From: an uncultured Paracoccaceae bacterium
GTDB taxonomy: Bacteria; Pseudomonadota; Alphaproteobacteria; Rhodobacterales; Rhodobacteraceae
Reading direction: 5' to 3'
Assembly (NCBI GenBank): GCA_945952025.1
Contig: CAMFGW010000017.1
Span: 1 to 60,729 of the forward strand
Length of the DNA stretch: 60,729 bases
This document shows, one piece after another, positions 16,718-28,565 of the stretch; positions within the stretch are counted from its first letter, which is position 1; the number at the start of each line of letters is the position of its first letter. The notes beneath the pieces were generated by a model. It made no database searches. It was not told where the DNA came from and saw nothing but the letters and a program-made list of their open reading frames with translations. The position numbers and the translations under genes are program-made.

Positions 16718-17770
16718 ATGACCAGACCGACGATCCGCCTGACTGTCCGACTGACACTGACCGCCTCGACCCTCGCCCTTGGCCTCGCCGCTGCGACGGC
16801 GGCAGAGGCCCGCGACCAGATCCAGGTGGCAGGGTCCTCGACCGTTCTGCCCTTCGCCACCATCGCCGCCGAATCCTTCGGCGACAACGGCGACTTCAAG
16901 GCTCCGGTCGTCGAGGGCGGCGGCACCGGCGCGGGCCTGAAGAAATTCTGCGAAGGCGCGGGCGAAGAGACCATCGACATCGCCACCGCCAGCCGCAAAA
17001 TCAAGCCCGAAGAGCGCGACGCCTGCACCAAGGCCGGCGTGACCGACATCATCGAAGTCCGGCTCGGCTATGACGGCATCGTCTTTGCCAGCGACGCCAA
17101 GGGCGCCGACTTCGCCCTGACGCCGACCGACGTCTACAAGGCGCTCGCGGCCGAGGTGGTGGTGGATGGCAAGCTGGCCCCCAACACGGCCAAGACCTGG
17201 AAAGAGGTCAACGCCGCGCTGCCGGACCAGGAGATCATGGCCTTCGTCCCCGGCACCAAGCACGGCACGCGCGAAGTTTTCGAGCAGAAGGTGATGGAGG
17301 CGGGCTGCAAGGCCACCGGCGCCGAAGATGTCATCAAGGGGATCAAGACCGACCCGAAAGAGGCCGCCAAGGCCTGCACGACACTGCGCGCCGACGGCGC
17401 GTCGGTCGACATCGACGGCGACTATACCGAGACGCTCGCCCGCATCGCGTCCGAACCGAAGGCCATCGGCGTCTTCGGCCTGTCCTTCTACGAGGCGAAC
17501 ACCGACAAGCTGAAGGTCGCCTCCGTCTCTGGCATCACGCCTTCGGTCGAGACCATCGCCGACGGTAGCTACCCGGTGTCGCGCCCGCTCTTCTTCTACG
17601 TCAAGAAGGCGCATATCGGCGTGGTGCCGGGGCTGAAGGAGTTTGCCGAGTTCTTCGTCTCGGACGAGATGGCGGGCAAGGACGGCAGCATGGCCGGCGC
17701 GGGGCTTGTTCCCGACCCGAAACTCGCCGACCAGCAGACGATCGTCGCCGATGAGACGGTGATGAACTGA
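16718..17770 (+). CDS. pstS: Phosphate ABC transporter, periplasmic binding protein PstS
   Basis: High-affinity phosphate-binding protein of the Pst importer. The 350-residue precursor has a signal peptide (arginine-containing start, hydrophobic core LTASTLALGLAAATAAEA, cleavage near residue 32-34). The phosphate loop is seen in VAGSSTVLPFA and GGGTGAG. The start at 16718 has GAGGAA seven bases upstream; an earlier in-frame ATG at 16697 would weaken the signal peptide. A stem-loop follows the stop, which probably keeps pstS mRNA above the level of the membrane subunits. Confidence 0.95.
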   Translation: MTRPTIRLTVRLTLTASTLALGLAAATAAEARDQIQVAGSSTVLPFATIAAESFGDNGDFKAPVVEGGGTGAGLKKFCEGAGEETIDIATASRKIKPEERDACTKAGVTDIIEVRLGYDGIVFASDAKGADFALTPTDVYKALAAEVVVDGKLAPNTAKTWKEVNAALPDQEIMAFVPGTKHGTREVFEQKVMEAGCKATGAEDVIKGIKTDPKEAAKACTTLRADGASVDIDGDYTETLARIASEPKAIGVFGLSFYEANTDKLKVASVSGITPSVETIADGSYPVSRPLFFYVKKAHIGVVPGLKEFAEFFVSDEMAGKDGSMAGAGLVPDPKLADQQTIVADETVMN

Positions 17771-17781
17771 CAGACCCGGGT

Positions 17782-17800
17782 GCGGGGGCCAGCCCCCCGC
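17782..17800 (+). promoter_or_regulatory. Stem-loop between pstS and pstC
   Basis: GCGGGGG-ccagc-CCCCCGC without a T run. This fits an mRNA-stabilising or partial-attenuation hairpin that favours pstS expression, rather than a full terminator. Confidence 0.6.
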
Positions 17801-17828
17801 GCCCGACCTTGAAGGGCCGGGGGGCCAT

Positions 17829-19016
17829 ATGTCGATTTCGCTGTTCCTGTTGCTTCTCCTGGCGCTTGCCGCGGCGGCCTATGTGGCGGGCCGCGCGCGG
17901 GCCGAAATGGTCGCGGGCGGCGACATCAGGCGGCTCCACTCGCTGCCGCGCCAGCACGGGCTGAACCTGGCCATCGCCTTCGCCCTTCCGGCGCTGGTCG
18001 GCTACGCCGCCTGGCGCATGGCCGGGGCAGGGGGCGGCCTTTGGTCCACGCTTCTGATCCTTGCCCTGGGCGCCGCGAGCGCCCTTGCCGTCTGGCTGGC
18101 GCTGAAGCCCGAGACGCGCGCGCGCAACGAGGTCGAGGCGGCGACGAAGCTGTTCCTCATCGCCTGTTCGGTGATCGCGGTCGCCACCACCATCGGCATC
18201 TTCCTGTCGCTGATCTTTGAAACCATTGCCTTTTTCCAGAAATACCCTGCCGCGAAGTTCCTTTTCGGCACCAAATGGGCGCCGGACTTCCGGGGCGGCT
18301 CGGACCTTGGGGTGATCCCGCTGCTGTGGGGCACGCTCTATGTCTCGGCAATAGCGCTTGCCGTCGCGGTGCCGGTCGGGCTCTTCGCGGCAATCTACAT
18401 GTCGGAATATGCCAGCCCCCGCGTCCGCGCGCTGGCGAAACCGGCCATCGAGCTTCTGGCCGGCATCCCGACCATCGTCTACGGGCTCTTCGCGCTGATC
18501 ACCGTCGGCCCGATGCTCAGGGACTGGATTGCGCAACCGCTTGGATTTGGCACTTCGGGCGCGTCCGTTGCCACGGCGGGACTCGTCATGGGGGTCATGA
18601 TCATCCCCTTCGTCTCATCCCTGTCCGACGACATCATCAACGCCGTGCCGCAATCCCTGCGCGACGGCTCGCTCGGCCTTGGCGCGACGCCGTCCGAGAC
18701 GATCCGCCAGGTCGTCCTGCCCGCGGCCCTGCCGGGGATCGTCGGCGCGGTCCTTCTGGCCGCCTCGCGCGCAATCGGCGAGACGATGATCGTCGTCCTT
18801 GGCGCGGGGGCGGCCGCGAAACTCAGCCTCAACCCGTTCGAGGCGATGACCACCATGACCGTCAAGATCGTGAGCCAGCTGACAGGCGACACCGACTTCG
18901 CGGCGCCAGAGACGCTGGTGGCCTTCGCGCTTGGCCTGACGCTTTTCCTGATTACCCTCGCGCTCAACATCCTGGCGCTGGTCATCGTCCGCAAATACCG
19001 GGAGCAATACGAATGA
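17829..19016 (+). CDS. pstC: Phosphate ABC transporter permease PstC
   Basis: Inner-membrane subunit of the Pst importer, 395 residues. It is longer than E. coli PstC (319) because two extra N-terminal membrane segments (about residues 2-20 and 42-80) precede the normal six-helix core. The ABC-contact loop appears late as LRDGSLGLGATPSETIRQVV. Its stop overlaps the pstA start by four bases (ATGA), so translation of the two permeases is coupled. Confidence 0.93.
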   Translation: MSISLFLLLLLALAAAAYVAGRARAEMVAGGDIRRLHSLPRQHGLNLAIAFALPALVGYAAWRMAGAGGGLWSTLLILALGAASALAVWLALKPETRARNEVEAATKLFLIACSVIAVATTIGIFLSLIFETIAFFQKYPAAKFLFGTKWAPDFRGGSDLGVIPLLWGTLYVSAIALAVAVPVGLFAAIYMSEYASPRVRALAKPAIELLAGIPTIVYGLFALITVGPMLRDWIAQPLGFGTSGASVATAGLVMGVMIIPFVSSLSDDIINAVPQSLRDGSLGLGATPSETIRQVVLPAALPGIVGAVLLAASRAIGETMIVVLGAGAAAKLSLNPFEAMTTMTVKIVSQLTGDTDFAAPETLVAFALGLTLFLITLALNILALVIVRKYREQYE

Positions 19017-20335
19017 CCGCGCCAACACGTTCGCTTCTGGTCGCCGACGCCCGCACCAAGGCCAGGAACCGCGCCGAGGCCCGCTTCCGCGCCTATGGGC
19101 TGGCGGCGATCCTCTTGTCGGTCACGCTTCTGGGCATCCTTCTGGTCTCGATCCTGTCGAACGGCCTGTCGGCCTTCCGCCAGACGGAAATCGCCATCCC
19201 CGTGACGCTTGACGCCGCCCTGGTCGACAAGGGGGGCAAGGGCGACCCGGCGAGCCTGCGCGCGACCTCTGCCACCGCCTACGGCAAGCTGATCGCCAAG
19301 GCGCTGAAGGACGAGCTGGCCCGCCGGTCGATCCCCACCGGCGGTTTGAGCGACAAGGACATCGCCGCGCTGATCTCTGAACAGGCGGGCGCCGACCTGC
19401 GCAACCGTGTGCTGGGCGACCCCCGGCTGGTCGGCCAGACCGTCACCGTCGATGGGCTGGCCACGGGCCGGATCGACGGCTATTTCAAGGGCCGCGTCAC
19501 GCTCGAAAGCGCGGAAAAAGACAGCAAGATCAAGCCGGAACAGCTGCATCTTGCGGATGCCATGCGGGATGCGGGGATGATGGCGCTGCGCTTCAATTCC
19601 GGCTTCCTCACCAACCCCGACGCTTCGGAAAAACGGCCCGAGGCGGCGGGCCTTGGCGTCGCCATCGTCGGCTCGCTTTACATGATGATCGTCGTCCTTG
19701 GCCTGTCGCTGCCGATCGGCGTCGCGGCGGCGGTCTATCTGGAAGAGTTCGCGCCGAAGAACCGCTTCACCGACCTGATCGAGGTGAACATCGCCAACCT
19801 TGCCGCCGTCCCCTCGATCGTCTTCGGTATCCTGGGACTTGCGGCCTTCATCAACTTCGCCGGCCTGCCGCGCTCGGCCCCGCTGGTCGGCGGCCTCGTC
19901 CTGACGCTGATGACGCTGCCCCGGATCATCATCCCCGCCCGCGCGGCGCTGAAGGCCGTGCCACCCTCGATCCGCGATGCGGCCCTCGGGATCGGCGCCT
20001 CGCGGATGCAGTCGGTCTTTCACCACGTGCTGCCGCTCGCCGCACCCGGCATCCTGACCGGCATGATCATCGGCCTTGCGCAGGCCCTGGGCGAAACCGC
20101 GCCGCTTCTCCTCATCGGCATGGTGGCCTTCGTGCGCGACATGCCGGGCCTGCCGCCGGGGGGCTTTCTGGACCCCGCGACGGCGCTGCCGGTGCAGGTC
20201 TACAACTGGACCCAGCGGGCTGATCCCGCCTTTACCGAACGGGCCTCGGGGGCGATCATCGTCCTTCTGGCCTTCCTTCTGATCATGAACGCGGCCGCAA
20301 TCCTTCTTCGCCGCCGGTTCGAGCGGCGCTGGTAG
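19013..20335 (+). CDS. pstA: Phosphate ABC transporter permease PstA
   Basis: Second membrane subunit, 440 residues, against about 300 in E. coli. The difference is a large soluble loop between the first membrane helix (about 28-52) and the second (about 218), covering residues 60-215 and probably periplasmic; this expanded form is typical of alphaproteobacteria. The permease core and coupling loop ([20 protein letters not shown]) are intact. The start overlaps the pstC stop. Much longer open frames upstream are antiphase readings of pstC and are ignored. Confidence 0.93.
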   Translation: MTAPTRSLLVADARTKARNRAEARFRAYGLAAILLSVTLLGILLVSILSNGLSAFRQTEIAIPVTLDAALVDKGGKGDPASLRATSATAYGKLIAKALKDELARRSIPTGGLSDKDIAALISEQAGADLRNRVLGDPRLVGQTVTVDGLATGRIDGYFKGRVTLESAEKDSKIKPEQLHLADAMRDAGMMALRFNSGFLTNPDASEKRPEAAGLGVAIVGSLYMMIVVLGLSLPIGVAAAVYLEEFAPKNRFTDLIEVNIANLAAVPSIVFGILGLAAFINFAGLPRSAPLVGGLVLTLMTLPRIIIPARAALKAVPPSIRDAALGIGASRMQSVFHHVLPLAAPGILTGMIIGLAQALGETAPLLLIGMVAFVRDMPGLPPGGFLDPATALPVQVYNWTQRADPAFTERASGAIIVLLAFLLIMNAAAILLRRRFERRW

Positions 20336-20343
20336 GACCGGCG

Positions 20344-21138
20344 ATGAAAGACCATCTGGAGCGCAGGATGACCACGACCGACCTCAACCGCATGACCGCC
20401 CGGAACGTGCAGGTCTATTACGGCCAGAACCACGCGCTGAAGGACGTGGATGTGGACATCCTCGACAAGACCGTGACCGCCTTCATCGGCCCGTCGGGCT
20501 GCGGCAAGTCGACCTTCCTGCGCTGCCTGAACCGCATGAACGACACGATCCAGGGCGCCAGCGTCGAAGGCCAGATCCTGCTGGAGGGCGAGGATATCTA
20601 CGACCGGCGCGTCGACCCGGTGCAGCTGCGCGCCAAGGTCGGCATGGTGTTCCAGAAGCCGAACCCCTTCCCGAAGTCGGTCTATGACAATGTGGCCTAC
20701 GGACCCCGCATCCACGGGCTCGCGCGGTCGAAGGCGGAGCTGGACCAGATCGTCGAAAGCTCGCTCCGCCGCGCGGCGCTCTGGAACGAGGTCAAGGACC
20801 GCCTGACCGCCCCCGGCACCGGCCTGTCGGGCGGCCAGCAGCAGCGGCTCTGCATCGCCCGTGCGGTCGCGACGAACCCCGAGGTCCTGCTGATGGACGA
20901 GCCCTGCTCGGCCCTTGACCCCATCGCGACGGCGCAGGTCGAGGAACTGATCGACGAGCTGCGCGCCAACTTCTCGGTCGTCATCGTCACCCATTCGATG
21001 CAGCAGGCCGCCCGCGTCAGCCAGAAGACCGCCTTCTTCCACCTGGGCCACCTGGTCGAATATGGCGACACCACCCAGATCTTCACCAAGCCGCGCGATC
21101 CGCGCACCGAAGCCTACATCACCGGCCGGATCGGCTAG
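20344..21138 (+). CDS. pstB: Phosphate ABC transporter ATPase PstB
   Basis: ATP-binding subunit, 264 residues. Walker [10 protein letters not shown] at 49-57, signature LSGGQQQR near 160, Walker [13 protein letters not shown] and the switch histidine in IVTHSMQQA are all present. A start at 20344 (after TAGGACCGGCG) is used; the in-frame ATG at 20368, preceded by GGAG, is an equal alternative and would remove eight residues. Eight bases separate it from pstA and nine from phoU, so it is inside the operon. Confidence 0.95.
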   Translation: MKDHLERRMTTTDLNRMTARNVQVYYGQNHALKDVDVDILDKTVTAFIGPSGCGKSTFLRCLNRMNDTIQGASVEGQILLEGEDIYDRRVDPVQLRAKVGMVFQKPNPFPKSVYDNVAYGPRIHGLARSKAELDQIVESSLRRAALWNEVKDRLTAPGTGLSGGQQQRLCIARAVATNPEVLLMDEPCSALDPIATAQVEELIDELRANFSVVIVTHSMQQAARVSQKTAFFHLGHLVEYGDTTQIFTKPRDPRTEAYITGRIG

Positions 21139-21147
21139 GGGGACGAG

Positions 21148-21864
21148 ATGAGCGAAAACCATATCCTGCGTGCCTTCGACCGTGACCTGGATGCGATCCA
21201 GGCGCTGGTGATGAGGATGGGCGGCCTTGTCGAAACCGCGATCACCGACGCGGCCCACGCGCTCGAGGCGGGCGACCTGGACAAAGCCGAGCGCGTGCGC
21301 AAGGCGGACCGGGACATCGACGTGCTGGAATACCGCATCAACGAAGAGGCGGCCCGCGTCATCGCGCTGCGCGCCCCCACGGCGGGCGACCTGCGCGTCG
21401 TCCTGTCGGTGATGAAGATCGCCTCGGCCCTCGAGCGTGTCGGCGACTATGCCAAGAACATGGCCAAGCGCACCCAGGCGCTGGTCGAACTGGGGCATAC
21501 GCCGGTTGTCGCGCAAGCCGGCGCCTCCCTGCGCCGCATGACCCGCGCGGTGACCGAGCTTCTGTCCGACGCGCTCGACAGCTACGCCACGCGCGACCTG
21601 GCGCTGGCGCAGGACGTGCGCATCCGCGACCAGGAAATCGACCAGATGTACAACGCGCTCTTCCGCGAGTTCCTGACCCACATGCTGGAAGATCCGCGCA
21701 ACATCACCCCCTGCATCCACCTGCATTTCATCGCCAAGAACATCGAGCGCATGGGCGACCACGCGACCGCCATCGCCGAGCAGGTCGTCTACCTGACGAC
21801 CGGCGAGGTGCCCGACGATCCACGGCCCAAGGCCGAAAACGTCGCCAACCTGCCGAAAAGCTGA
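21148..21864 (+). CDS. phoU: Phosphate transport and signalling regulator PhoU
   Basis: Cytosolic all-alpha protein, 238 residues, made of two PhoU repeats (about 15-105 and 120-215). The metal-binding signature appears twice in the form ERVGDYAKN and ERMGDHATAI. PhoU curbs Pst uptake and holds PhoR in the non-kinase state when phosphate is plentiful; with a soluble PhoR it is the most likely link between transporter and kinase. It sits between pstB and phoB with gaps of nine and eight bases. Confidence 0.95.
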   Translation: MSENHILRAFDRDLDAIQALVMRMGGLVETAITDAAHALEAGDLDKAERVRKADRDIDVLEYRINEEAARVIALRAPTAGDLRVVLSVMKIASALERVGDYAKNMAKRTQALVELGHTPVVAQAGASLRRMTRAVTELLSDALDSYATRDLALAQDVRIRDQEIDQMYNALFREFLTHMLEDPRNITPCIHLHFIAKNIERMGDHATAIAEQVVYLTTGEVPDDPRPKAENVANLPKS

Positions 21865-21872
21865 GGCCAGCC

Positions 21873-24256
<2,384 letters not shown>

Positions 24257-24310
24257 GGGCCCATCCATTAGTCCGATAATCGGTATTATGTAACTGAAGG
24301 ATCTGAACCG

Positions 24311-24988
24311 ATGTCCATCCTGATCGCTCCGTCGATCTTGTCCGCCGACTTTGCGGCCTTCGGCGCCGAGATCGAGGCGATCGAAGCGCAAGGTGCTGAC
24401 TGGATTCATGTCGATGTCATGGACAATCACTTCGTGCCGAACCTGACCTTCGGCCCGCAACTCTGCCGCGCGATCCGGCCATACATCACGACAGTCATGG
24501 ATGTGCATCTGATGATCTCGCCGGTCGATCCGTTCATCGAGGCCTATGCCGATGCCGGCGCCGACTATATCTCGGTCCATGCCGAAGCCACGCCGCACAT
24601 TCACCGCACCTTGCAAGCCATTCGTGCAACTGGAAAAAAATCGGGCCTTGCGATCAATCCCGGCACGCCGGTCGAGGCCGCTACCGAGCTTCTGGACATA
24701 GTCGACATGATCGTTGTCATGTCGGTCAATCCGGGCTTCGGCGGCCAGAAATTCATTCCGTCCCAAGTGGATAAGGTGCGACGCTTGCGTGAAATGATCG
24801 GCGACCGGCCGATCCTGATCGAGGTCGACGGCGGCATCACGCCGCAGACCGCTCCGGCGGTCGTGGCGGCGGGCGCCGATGTCCTGGTCGCCGGTTCGGC
24901 CGTCTTTGGCGGCGGTTCCGTGAACAATCCTTCGGTCTACGGGGCCAATATCCAAGCGATCCGCGCCGCGGCGGCGACGGCCCGCTGA
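24311..24988 (+). CDS. rpe: Ribulose-phosphate 3-epimerase
   Basis: Epimerises ribulose-5-phosphate and xylulose-5-phosphate in the pentose phosphate and Calvin cycles. The 225-residue TIM barrel has the metal/catalytic motifs [18 protein letters not shown] (about 37-54), [19 protein letters not shown] and VDGGI. The leader (24257-24310) is AT-rich, with an ATAAT-cggt-ATTAT dyad, and probably carries the promoter. The stop overlaps the next ATG by one base (TGATG). Base composition is slightly lower in GC than its neighbours, with a run of seven A near 24633. Confidence 0.95.
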   Translation: MSILIAPSILSADFAAFGAEIEAIEAQGADWIHVDVMDNHFVPNLTFGPQLCRAIRPYITTVMDVHLMISPVDPFIEAYADAGADYISVHAEATPHIHRTLQAIRATGKKSGLAINPGTPVEAATELLDIVDMIVVMSVNPGFGGQKFIPSQVDKVRRLREMIGDRPILIEVDGGITPQTAPAVVAAGADVLVAGSAVFGGGSVNNPSVYGANIQAIRAAAATAR

Positions 24989-25539
24989 TGGCCGTCCAGG
25001 CACCCGTTTGCGCCTTCGAAACGCCCGCGCCGGACTTTGCGCTGCCCGACACCGAAGGCCGCATCTGGCGGCTTGCAGACGTGGCCGGCCCGAATGGCAC
25101 GCTGATCCTCTTCATCTGCAACCATTGCCCTTACGTGAAATCCGTCCTCGACCGCATCCTGCGCGACGCGCGCGACCTTCAGGCGCTCGGCATCGGCGTC
25201 GCGGCGATTTCGTCGAATGACCCGGTCGCCTACCCCGAGGATGCGCCGGCCGAATTGGCGCGTCTGGCGCGGGAGAAGGCGTTTTCCTTTCCTTACCTCT
25301 TTGACGAAACGCAAGATGTGGCAATGGCTTACGGGGCGGTCTGCACACCTGACTTCTTCGGCTACGGCGCAGCGACCGGCCTGCAATATCGGGGCCGGCT
25401 CGATTCCTCTGGCCGCAATCCCGGCCCGCCGGATGCGCGGCGCGAGCTTTTCGAGGCGATGAAGCGCGTCGCCGAAACCGGGCATGGGCCGGCCGACCAG
25501 GTGCCCGCGATGGGCTGTTCGATCAAATGGCGCGCATGA
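24988..25539 (+). CDS. Thioredoxin-fold redox protein of the AhpC/TSA group
   Basis: A 183-residue thioredoxin-fold protein with the motif CNHCPYVKSV (C44 and C47), the mark of a peroxiredoxin-like subfamily that keeps a CxxC pair. The N-terminal part (PAPDFALPDTEGRIWRLADV) matches AhpC/TSA proteins. It has no signal peptide, so it is cytosolic. It is coupled to rpe by a one-base overlap and to gph by a four-base overlap (ATGA). Role: probably a thiol reductase or peroxidase; substrate unknown. Confidence 0.85.
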   Translation: MAVQAPVCAFETPAPDFALPDTEGRIWRLADVAGPNGTLILFICNHCPYVKSVLDRILRDARDLQALGIGVAAISSNDPVAYPEDAPAELARLAREKAFSFPYLFDETQDVAMAYGAVCTPDFFGYGAATGLQYRGRLDSSGRNPGPPDARRELFEAMKRVAETGHGPADQVPAMGCSIKWRA

Positions 25540-26207
25540 ACGAGCAGCCCGCGCTGATCTTCGACCTGGACGGCACGCTGATCGACAGCAGTGCCGGAAT
25601 CGCGGCCGCGGTCAACCGGGCGCTGGTGGCCGAGGGGATCGCGCCGCAAAGCCAGGCGGCGATCCAGTCGCACGTCGGGCGCGGCCTGCCCGCACTGATC
25701 GCGGGGCTCTTGCGCATGCTCGCCCTGCCCCAGTCAAAGTCCCCCGCCCTGACCCGGGCGATCGAGGCGGATTACAGCGCCCACCCCGGCGGGGCGGAGA
25801 TGCTTTTTCCCGGTGTCCTCGACGCCCTCGGGGCGCTGGCCGATCAGGGCCTTGCGCTCGCGCTTTGCACCAACAAGCCCGCAGCCGCGACGCGCGCGGT
25901 CCTTGCCGCGACGGGCCTCGCGCCCTTCTTCCCCCATGTGGTGACCGGCGACAGCCTGCCCGTGCGCAAGCCCGATCCGGCGCCGCTCTTGACGGCCGCG
26001 CGCGCGACGGGGCGGCCCCAAGCGCTCTATGTCGGCGACAGCGCCGTCGACGCCGAGACGGCTGCCGGTGCCGCCCTGCCCTTTCTGCTTTACACCGGCG
26101 GCTATCCAAACGGCGATCCGGCGCGCTGGCCGATCGCGAGACGATTTTCCGATTTCACCGCCCTGCCCGGCCTGATTTCCGCCCACCTTGCCCAAGAGCA
26201 CGATTGA
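25536..26207 (+). CDS. gph: Phosphoglycolate phosphatase
   Basis: HAD-superfamily phosphatase that clears 2-phosphoglycolate, made by Rubisco oxygenation or DNA repair. The 223-residue protein has nucleophile D10 and acid D12 in LIFDLDGTLIDS, the helical cap (about 15-85), motif III lysine in KPDPAPL and the acidic motif YVGDSAVDAETA. The start at 25536 is favoured by the ATGA overlap; an ATG nine bases earlier is also possible. Position beside rpe fits a Calvin-cycle or photorespiration context. The stop codon lies inside the -35 element of the next promoter. Confidence 0.9.
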   Translation: MNEQPALIFDLDGTLIDSSAGIAAAVNRALVAEGIAPQSQAAIQSHVGRGLPALIAGLLRMLALPQSKSPALTRAIEADYSAHPGGAEMLFPGVLDALGALADQGLALALCTNKPAAATRAVLAATGLAPFFPHVVTGDSLPVRKPDPAPLLTAARATGRPQALYVGDSAVDAETAAGAALPFLLYTGGYPNGDPARWPIARRFSDFTALPGLISAHLAQEHD

Positions 26208-26231
26208 CATACCGGCGCGAGCCAATATGTC
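26204..26231 (+). promoter_or_regulatory. Promoter of the ETHE1-like gene
   Basis: TTGACA (26204-26209), a 16-base spacer and TATGTC (26226-26231). The two elements also form a perfect inverted repeat, TGACATA / TATGTCA, so a dimeric repressor could cover them. The TGA stop of gph is inside the -35 hexamer. Confidence 0.55.
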
Positions 26232-26251
26232 AGTTGCAAAAGGAGAGCGCC

Positions 26252-27142
26252 ATGACCCCCTCCCAATCCCCCTCTCCCGGCCCTGCGCCCACCGTGACCG
26301 GCTTTTTCGACGAGGCGACGAATACGGTCACCTTCGTCGTCAAGGATCCGGCCAGCACGGCCTGCGCCATCGTCGATTCCGTCCTCGACTTCGACTATTC
26401 GTCGGGGCGCACCGACACGGCCTCGGCCGACCGCGTCATCGCCTACGTCCGCGACCAGGGCCTCAGCTGCGACTGGATCCTGGAAACCCACGTCCACGCC
26501 GACCACCTGTCCGCCGCGCCCTATATCCAGCAGCGGATCGGCGGCAAGATCGGCATCGGCGAACATATCACCACGGTGCAGAACACCTTCGGCAAGGTCT
26601 TCAACGAAGGGACCGAGTTTCAGCGCGACGGCAGCCAGTTCGACCGGCTTTTCAAGGACGGTGACAGCTTCACGGTCGGCGGGCTGAAGGGTCATGTCCT
26701 GCACACGCCCGGCCACACGCCCGCCTGCCTGACCTATGTCATCGGCGACGCGGCCTTCGTCGGCGACACGCTCTTCATGCCGGACTACGGCACGGCGCGC
26801 TGCGACTTTCCTGGCGGCTCGGCCAAGGCGCTTTACCAGTCGATCGAGCGCATCCTGGCCCTGCCGGACGAGACGCGCATCTTCGTCTGCCACGACTACA
26901 AGGCGCCGGGCCGCGACACGTTCGCCTGGGAAACCACGGTGGCCGAGGAGAAGGCCGCGAACGTCCATATCGCCCACCGGAGCGAGGGCGAGTTTGTCCA
27001 GATGCGCGAGGCGCGCGACAAGACGCTGTCGATGCCGAAGCTGATCATCCCGTCCCTGCAGGTCAACATGCGGGCCGGGCAGATGCCGCCCCCGGATGAG
27101 GATGGCAGGACCTTCCTGAAGGTGCCCGTCAACGGCCTTTGA
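26252..27142 (+). CDS. Metallo-beta-lactamase-fold hydrolase, ETHE1/persulfide-dioxygenase-like
   Basis: A 296-residue protein with the metal-binding motif THVHADH (H80, H82, D84, H85), a second ligand in HTPGHTPACL and the aspartate in FVGDTLFMPDYGTARCDFPGG. The single-iron ETHE1-like sulfur dioxygenases share THxHADHxxG and the TxRxDF-type segment, so glutathione persulfide oxidation is the best guess; a plain glyoxalase II role is less likely because of the length and the C-terminal extension. The ATG at 26252 has AAAGGAGAG before it. The gene has its own promoter and ends convergent to the FAD oxidoreductase. Confidence 0.85.
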   Translation: MTPSQSPSPGPAPTVTGFFDEATNTVTFVVKDPASTACAIVDSVLDFDYSSGRTDTASADRVIAYVRDQGLSCDWILETHVHADHLSAAPYIQQRIGGKIGIGEHITTVQNTFGKVFNEGTEFQRDGSQFDRLFKDGDSFTVGGLKGHVLHTPGHTPACLTYVIGDAAFVGDTLFMPDYGTARCDFPGGSAKALYQSIERILALPDETRIFVCHDYKAPGRDTFAWETTVAEEKAANVHIAHRSEGEFVQMREARDKTLSMPKLIIPSLQVNMRAGQMPPPDEDGRTFLKVPVNGL

Positions 27143-27186
27143 TCTTCGCGTGTTGCGCGAATATCGCGGCGTAAAACTAGATCAAA
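27138..27186. terminator. Dyad spanning two convergent stop codons
   Basis: TTTGATC (27138-27144) and GATCAAA (27180-27186) pair perfectly, each arm containing the stop codon of one of the convergent genes. A smaller hairpin TTCGCG-tgttg-CGCGAA lies at 27145-27161. It may end transcription in both directions, but it lacks long T runs. Confidence 0.35.
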
Positions 27187-28363
27187 CCACGGCTTTTTCC
27201 AGGAACGGCTCGCCCTTCAGCACCCGTTCCACCCCCAACTGCCCCAGGTCGAGCGTCTGGTAGGCGCCGGTCAGGATGACCTCGGCCAGCCCCCGGCCGA
27301 CGGCGGGTGCCTGCTGCAGCCCGTGACCCGAAAAGCCGGCGGCGACGAAGAAATTCTCGGTCCCTGGCCACAGCCCCAGCACCGCATTCTGGTCGAGCGT
27401 GTTGTAGTCGTAGTGCCCGACCCAAAGGCGCGTGACCTTGACCGCGTCGAAGCCCGGCGCGCGGGCATAAAGCCGCGGCCAGATCAGATCCTCGAACTGG
27501 GCGTGATCGGGCTCCCAGTCGTCGGGATTGCAGGGGCCGTCGTCGTCGGGCACGGTCGCGGTGATCCACTGGCCATGTTCGGGGCGCATGTAGATGCCGG
27601 AATGGTCGATGATCAGCGGCGCCTCGGGGTGGCGCGCGTTCGGCGCGTCGACGACGAAGACCGTGCGCTTGCGCGGTTCGACCGGCAGCGCCAGGTCCGC
27701 CATCGCGGCAACGCTCGCCGACGCGGTCCCGGCCGAATTCAGGAGGGCGCCGCAGGCCACCTCGGTCCCGCTCGAAAGCCGCACGCCCGTGACGCGGCCC
27801 CCCGCCATGGTCAGCCCCGCCACCCGGTCCTTCACATAGGTCGCGCCAAGCGCGCGGGCGGCGTTGCGGAAGCCCGAAAGGAGGCCCATGTTGTCGAACC
27901 AGCCCTCGTCGCGGCGGCCAAGGCTGCCGGCGGTCAGGTCGCCGACCTCCATCCAGGGATAGGTCGCCTTCAGCTCGGCCGGTGTCACCACCTCGGTCGC
28001 CGCACCCATGCCGCGCTGCATCACGGCGAGTTCCTCGGCAAGCTTCGCGCCCTCGGCCGACCCCACGAGGAAGAGATAGCCGTTTTCCCTCAGCCCCAGC
28101 GACGGCACCTCGCCGGCCGGCCCCAGCCGTTCGGCGAAATGGCGGATGAAGTCGACGCCGAAGCGCGAGATCTGCACATTGACCGGGTTCGAGAACTGGC
28201 CGCGCACCGACGCGACCGACAGCGCGGTGGCCGACTTCGCATAGGTCGGGTCGGGTTCCACGACCAGCACCTTCAGGTCCGGCCGCATCTTCATCAGCCA
28301 CCAGGCTGCCGACGAGCCGGTGACGGCCCCACCCGCGATGACGACGTCATACCGTTCGCTCAC
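27182..28363 (-). CDS. FAD-dependent oxidoreductase (DAO family)
   Basis: A 393-residue flavoprotein of the glycine/D-amino-acid oxidase family. The dinucleotide-binding start is DVVIAGGAVTGSSAAW (residues 6-21) and the C-terminal FAD motif is AGFSGHGLQQAPAVGRGLAE. The middle part (about 90-280) is the substrate domain. It belongs to the sarcosine-oxidase-like/FOXRED1-like branch; the amine substrate cannot be named from sequence alone. It is divergent from a LuxR-type regulator, and a strong dyad 31-61 bases before its start looks like an operator. Confidence 0.88.
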   Translation of the reverse strand: MSERYDVVIAGGAVTGSSAAWWLMKMRPDLKVLVVEPDPTYAKSATALSVASVRGQFSNPVNVQISRFGVDFIRHFAERLGPAGEVPSLGLRENGYLFLVGSAEGAKLAEELAVMQRGMGAATEVVTPAELKATYPWMEVGDLTAGSLGRRDEGWFDNMGLLSGFRNAARALGATYVKDRVAGLTMAGGRVTGVRLSSGTEVACGALLNSAGTASASVAAMADLALPVEPRKRTVFVVDAPNARHPEAPLIIDHSGIYMRPEHGQWITATVPDDDGPCNPDDWEPDHAQFEDLIWPRLYARAPGFDAVKVTRLWVGHYDYNTLDQNAVLGLWPGTENFFVAAGFSGHGLQQAPAVGRGLAEVILTGAYQTLDLGQLGVERVLKGEPFLEKAVV

Positions 28364-28393
28364 TCGGCTTGGCCCCCCGTGAAATTTGGCTGA

Positions 28394-28424
28394 CCGGACT
28401 GTCCGTCACAACTCGACAATCCGG
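28394..28424. promoter_or_regulatory. Long dyad operator in the oxidoreductase / luxR gap
   Basis: CCGGACTGTC-N11-GACAATCCGG pairs in 9 of 10 positions, flanked by further AT symmetry (AATTT / AAATT). It lies 31 bases before the oxidoreductase start and 142 bases before the luxR start, a typical place for a dimeric regulator. Confidence 0.5.
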
Positions 28425-28565
28425 AAATTGCATGCCACGTTTTGTGCAGCAGCGGCGCGACCTTAGGTGCGGGATCGGCGCTCTGCAACCTACATGTGAG
28501 CGGTTCCTGCCGGGACAGGCCATAGGTCGGCGCGCGGGTGGTTCAGTAGCACGGAGCCGAGTGAC

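Noticed and set aside
28506-28519. Lux box at CCTGCCGGGACAGG
   Set aside because: Only partly symmetric and shorter than known 18-20 bp lux boxes; kept only as a remark under the LuxR gene.
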